Below, in pieces: positions 60,866-64,000 of a stretch of DNA of 64,000 nt (the first letter of the stretch is position 1; each line of letters starts with the position of its first letter). The notes beneath the pieces were generated by a model. It saw nothing but the letters and a program-made list of their open reading frames with translations, was not told the origin of the DNA and searched no databases. Source of the DNA: Variovorax sp. CF079 (GTDB lineage: Bacteria; Pseudomonadota; Gammaproteobacteria; Burkholderiales; Burkholderiaceae_C). Where the stretch lies: the NCBI RefSeq assembly GCF_900101545.1, contig NZ_FMZU01000013.1:152949-216948 (forward strand), read 5' to 3'. The position numbers and the translations under genes were made by a program.

Positions 60866-62533
60866 GTGAACGCCATTGCTGCTTCAGCTGCCGCGCCCAT
60901 CGACTACCAGAACCTGCGCTACGACTACAGGCACCACCCCGACCAGGACGCCGCCACGCCCGCCCGCCACCCCGTCGTCGTGGTCGGCGCCGGCCCGGTT
61001 GGCCTGGCGCTGGCCATCGACCTGGCGCAACGCCAGGTGCCCGTGGTGCTGCTGGACAACGACAACAAGCTGTCCACCGGCTCGCGCGCCATCTGCTTTG
61101 CCAAGCGCTCGCTGGAGATCTTCGACCGGCTCGGTTGCGGCGAGCGCATGGCGGCGAAAGGCGTGTCCTGGAAGCTGGGCCGCGTGTTCCTGCAGGACGC
61201 GCAGATCTACGAGTTCGACCTGCTGCCCGAAGAGGGCCATCAGCGCCCGGCCTTCGTCAACCTGCAGCAGTACTACGTCGAGGGCTACCTGGCCGAGCGC
61301 GCGGCCGAGCTGCCGCTTTTGGACATCCGCTGGAACCACAAGGTGGTCGGCGTCGAGCAGCACGAGGACCACGCGCTCCTGACCGTCGAGACGCCGGACG
61401 GGAGCTACCGGCTGCAGGCCGACTGGCTGGCCGCGTGCGACGGCTCGCGCTCGACGGTGCGGCAGCTGATCGGCCAGGAAAGCAAGGGCCGCATCTTCAA
61501 GGACCGCTTCCTGATCGCGGACGTGAAGATGAAGGTCGACTTCCCGGCCGAGCGCTGGTTCTGGTTCGATCCGCATTTCCACCGTCACCAGAGCGTGCTG
61601 CTGCACATGCAGCCCGACAACGTGTGGCGCATCGACTTCCAGCTCGGCTGGGAGGCCGATCCGGAGGCCGAGAAGAAGCCCGAGAACATCATCCCGCGCG
61701 TCAAGGCGTTGCTGGCGGCCTCGCCCTTCAGGGACGCGGAGTTCGAGCTCGAATGGGCCAGCGTCTACACCTTCGCCTGCCTGCGCATGGAGGCCTTCCG
61801 CCACGGCCGCGTGCTGTTCGCGGGCGATTCGGCGCACGGCGTCTCGCCCTTCGGTGCGCGCGGCGCTAACTCGGGCGTGCAGGACGCCGACAACCTGGCC
61901 TGGAAGCTGGCCGCGGTGCTGCGCGGCGAGGCGCCGCAGGCGCTGCTCGACAGCTACGCCCGCGAGCGCGAGTACGCGGCCGACGAGAACATCCGCAACT
62001 CCACCCGCGCCACCGACTTCATCACGCCCAAGAGCGAGCTGAGCCGGCTGTTCCGCGACGCGGTGCTGCAGCTGGCGAGCCGCCACCCCTTCGCCCGTAC
62101 GCTGGTCAACAGCGGGCGGTTGTCGGTGCCGGCCACGCTGCATGGCTCGACGCTCAACACGCCGGATAGCGGGGACTTCGAAGGGCGCATGGTGCCCGGC
62201 GCGGTGGCGGCCGATGCACCCTTCACTGCGAGCGGCGGCCAGCGCAACTGGCTGTTGCGCTCGCTTGGCGCCGACGGCCGATTTGCCGCGCTGGTGTTTG
62301 GCGACGGCGCCGCCGCCGAGGCCAGCCTGCGCGCGCTGGCCGAGGCCGAAGCACCGGTCAGCGTCGTACGCATTCCGCTCGACGACGCCCATGCCCTGGC
62401 CGCGCAGCGCTACGACGCCCGGCCCGGCACCACCTACCTGCTGCGGCCCGACCAGCACGTGTGCGCGCGCTGGCGCAGCCCCACGGCCGCCGCCATCCGC
62501 GCCGCCCACGCGCGTGCGCTCGGCAAAACCTGA
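60866..62533 (+). CDS. FAD-dependent aromatic monooxygenase, MhpA/MhaA type (module 2)
   Basis: 555 residues from a GTG start. The FAD motif VVGAGPVGLALAIDLAQRQ is near residue 36, and GDSAHGVSPFGARGANSGVQDADNL near 325. The middle region VNLQQYYVEGYLAERAAEL aligns with the module 1 enzyme. Expected to hydroxylate a phenolic acid. The DUF2783 gene follows after 20 bases and hmgA is in the same operon. That supports 3-hydroxyphenylacetate (giving homogentisate, as with MhaAB of Pseudomonas putida U) or a similar substrate; this remains inference. Confidence 0.92.
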   Translation: MNAIAASAAAPIDYQNLRYDYRHHPDQDAATPARHPVVVVGAGPVGLALAIDLAQRQVPVVLLDNDNKLSTGSRAICFAKRSLEIFDRLGCGERMAAKGVSWKLGRVFLQDAQIYEFDLLPEEGHQRPAFVNLQQYYVEGYLAERAAELPLLDIRWNHKVVGVEQHEDHALLTVETPDGSYRLQADWLAACDGSRSTVRQLIGQESKGRIFKDRFLIADVKMKVDFPAERWFWFDPHFHRHQSVLLHMQPDNVWRIDFQLGWEADPEAEKKPENIIPRVKALLAASPFRDAEFELEWASVYTFACLRMEAFRHGRVLFAGDSAHGVSPFGARGANSGVQDADNLAWKLAAVLRGEAPQALLDSYAREREYAADENIRNSTRATDFITPKSELSRLFRDAVLQLASRHPFARTLVNSGRLSVPATLHGSTLNTPDSGDFEGRMVPGAVAADAPFTASGGQRNWLLRSLGADGRFAALVFGDGAAAEASLRALAEAEAPVSVVRIPLDDAHALAAQRYDARPGTTYLLRPDQHVCARWRSPTAAAIRAAHARALGKT

Positions 62534-62553
62534 GACCCCAGGAGACCACGACC

Positions 62554-62748
62554 ATGCCGAACGACCACCTGATCCTGACGCCCCACCTGGATGCTCCGGA
62601 CGACTTCTACGAGGCCCTGCTCGACGCGCACCAGGGCCTCAGCACCGAGGAGAGCCACGCCTTCAATGCGCGCCTGGTGCTGGTGCTGGCCAACCACATC
62701 GGTTCGCTGGTGGTGCTGCGCAAGGCCCTGGAGGCGGCGCGCGCCTGA
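62554..62748 (+). CDS. DUF2783 small protein, possible monooxygenase coupling protein (module 2)
   Basis: 64 residues. Pattern shared with the 59-residue protein at 22888: PHLDAPDDFYEALLDAHQGL, then FNARLVLVLAN and a C-terminal ALEAARA. It follows the FAD monooxygenase by 20 bases behind CAGGAGAC. Constant position next to this flavoprotein in both modules, together with its size, suggests a coupling or assembly role like MhaB. Confidence 0.82.
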   Translation: MPNDHLILTPHLDAPDDFYEALLDAHQGLSTEESHAFNARLVLVLANHIGSLVVLRKALEAARA

Positions 62749-62797
62749 CGATCCGGCAATGCATCACACGAAGTTTCAATCTACTGGAGACAAACCC

Positions 62798-63754
62798 ATG
62801 ATCCGCAAGACCCTCGCCGCCTTCGGCCTGGCTGCCCTCTCCCTCGCTGCCATCGCCCAGGACAGCAAGCCCATCGAATGGGTGGTCGGCTACGCCGCCG
62901 GCGGTGGCTCCGATTCGGTGGCGCGTGCGACCGCCGAAGCCATGAGCAAGAGCCTGGGCGCGCCCATCGTCATCAACAACAAGCCGGGTGCCGCCACCAA
63001 CATCGCGGCCGAGTACGTGGCGCGCGCCAAGGACGTGGAGCACACCCTGCTGACCGCCGACTTCGCGACGCTGGCGGCCAATCCCTTCCTCTTTTCCAAG
63101 CTGAGCTACGACGCCGAGAAGAACCTCAAGCCGGTCGGCCTGCTGGCGCGCTTCCCGCTCGTGCTGGTGGTCGGCCCGCAGGTGCCGGCGAGCAACTGGA
63201 AGGAGTTCGTGGCCTGGGCCAAGGCGCAGCCGGGCGGCGTCAACTACGGCTCGGCCGGCGTCGGCAGCCCGCATCACCTGGCCACCGAGCTGCTGCGCGA
63301 GAAGGCCGAGCTCAAGCTCACCCACGTGGCCTACCGCGGCGCGGCACCGGCCATGCAGGACGTGCTGGGCGGGCAGGTGCCGTTCATGCTGGTCGACACC
63401 GCCAGCGGCAACCAGTTCGTGCAGGCGGGCAAGGTCAAGGCCATCGGCGTGGCGAGCGCCAAGCGCATCGCCTCGCTGCCCAACGTGCCGACGCTGATGG
63501 AGCAGGGCCTGGCCGGCTACGAGGCCTATGCCTGGCAGGGGCTCACCGTCCCCGCCGGCACGCCCGAGCCGACGGTGGCGCGCTACGCCAAGGCCTTGCA
63601 GGAGGCGCTGGCCTCGCCGGCCGTCAAGGCGCGCTTCGACGCACTCGGCGTGGAAGGCCTCCCCGGCTCGCCGGGCGACATGGCAAGCTACGTGAAGGCC
63701 GAGCGCGAACGCTGGGGGCGCCTGATCAAGGCCAACAACATCCGCGTGGATTGA
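62798..63754 (+). CDS. Bug/TctC-family periplasmic solute-binding protein (module 2)
   Basis: 318 residues. A signal peptide at 1-20 ends AAIAQ, then PIEWVVGYAAGGGSDSVARA, the Bug family N-terminus, IVINNKPGAATN and GVGSPHHLATELL. Preceded by TGGAGA. No membrane components nearby. Position between the monooxygenase pair and hmgA suggests it binds an aromatic acid fed into the homogentisate pathway. Confidence 0.92.
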   Translation: MIRKTLAAFGLAALSLAAIAQDSKPIEWVVGYAAGGGSDSVARATAEAMSKSLGAPIVINNKPGAATNIAAEYVARAKDVEHTLLTADFATLAANPFLFSKLSYDAEKNLKPVGLLARFPLVLVVGPQVPASNWKEFVAWAKAQPGGVNYGSAGVGSPHHLATELLREKAELKLTHVAYRGAAPAMQDVLGGQVPFMLVDTASGNQFVQAGKVKAIGVASAKRIASLPNVPTLMEQGLAGYEAYAWQGLTVPAGTPEPTVARYAKALQEALASPAVKARFDALGVEGLPGSPGDMASYVKAERERWGRLIKANNIRVD

Positions 63755-63764
63755 AAGGATCCTC

Positions 63765-64000
63765 ATGAGCACCGACGCATTGCGCTACCAGAGCGGCTTC
63801 GGCAACGAATACGCGAGCGAGGCCGTGGCCGGCGCCCTGCCGCAGGGCCGCAACAGCCCGCAGCGCGCGCCCTTCGACCTCTACCCCGAACTGATCTCGG
63901 GCACTGCCTTCACCGCGCCGCGCCACGAGAACCGGCGCAGCTGGATGTACCGGCGCCAGCCCTCGGTGGTCTCCGGCCGCTACCAGGCCTATGCGCAGCC
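63765..64000 (+). CDS. hmgA: Homogentisate 1,2-dioxygenase, N-terminal part (cut by window end)
   Basis: The first 78 codons are visible: LRYQSGFGNEYASEAVAGAL, GRNSPQRAPFDLYPELISGT, then FTAPRHENRRSWMYRRQPSV, the conserved start of HmgA. The enzyme opens the homogentisate ring to maleylacetoacetate using Fe(II), in tyrosine/phenylalanine and hydroxyphenylacetate breakdown. It starts 10 bases after the Bug gene. The iron ligands lie beyond the window. It anchors the function of the whole upstream operon. Confidence 0.95.
   Translation, partial: MSTDALRYQSGFGNEYASEAVAGALPQGRNSPQRAPFDLYPELISGTAFTAPRHENRRSWMYRRQPSVVSGRYQAYAQ

Overview
The window comes from a high-GC betaproteobacterium, almost certainly Burkholderiales and most likely Comamonadaceae (Variovorax-like). 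This rests on the gene order smg-dprA-LysM-def-fmt, the yajC-secD-secF block with a TTG-started yajC, two Bug/TctC solute-binding proteins, an azlCD pair and short palindromic intergenic repeats of the type common in that family. Most of the window is ordinary chromosome with tightly packed, often ATGA- or GTGA-overlapping genes. I saw no tRNA, rRNA, transposase, phage gene or CRISPR array. No gene-free stretch exceeds 300 bases.

Layout. 1-2713: end of a haem-copper oxidase operon (subunit I, two tandem subunit III-type proteins, subunit IV). 2724-8658: MFS transporter and Lrp regulator divergent from a fused indolepyruvate ferredoxin oxidoreductase. 8866-14719: yajC-secD-secF, then a DUF1631 protein with a (Gly-Gly-His)8 tract. 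14726-20928: smg, a dprA broken by three indels, a LysM protein, def, a lipoprotein, fmt, azlCD. 20929-27368: an aromatic-compound module on the minus strand (VOC protein, alpha/beta hydrolase, FAD monooxygenase, DUF2783 protein, MBL-fold protein, Bug protein) with a divergent LysR regulator. 27465-32450: pgk, pyk, fba and purC. 32561-33930: a LuxR-type and a Crp/Fnr-type regulator.

33946-40683 is the most unusual block. It is a lower-GC, minus-strand, apparently single-operon set: class III adenylate cyclase with TolB-like and TPR regions, vanadium haloperoxidase/PAP2 enzyme, cytoplasmic-looking subtilase, and an orphan peptide-type ABC substrate-binding protein. The convergent neighbour is a CRP-like regulator with an intact cAMP-type phosphate-binding cassette, so a local cAMP circuit is possible.

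40768-53642: META-domain lipoprotein, a hipBA locus with frameshifted hipA and clear operator repeats, a thioredoxin-TPR protein divergent from purE-purK-sua5, a secreted lipase-like protein, dacB divergent from a DMT exporter, then tsaB-rimI-UDG-like-pyrF. 53830-58910: a DUF1800/DUF1501 pair, two GFA-family zinc proteins, a thioesterase and a GlsB/YeaQ membrane protein. 58923-64000: IclR regulator divergent from MBL - FAD monooxygenase - DUF2783 - Bug - hmgA (cut by the window end). This second module is a paralogue of the one at 20929-24707. Its link to homogentisate dioxygenase suggests that the FAD/DUF2783 pair makes homogentisate or a related ring-cleavage substrate.
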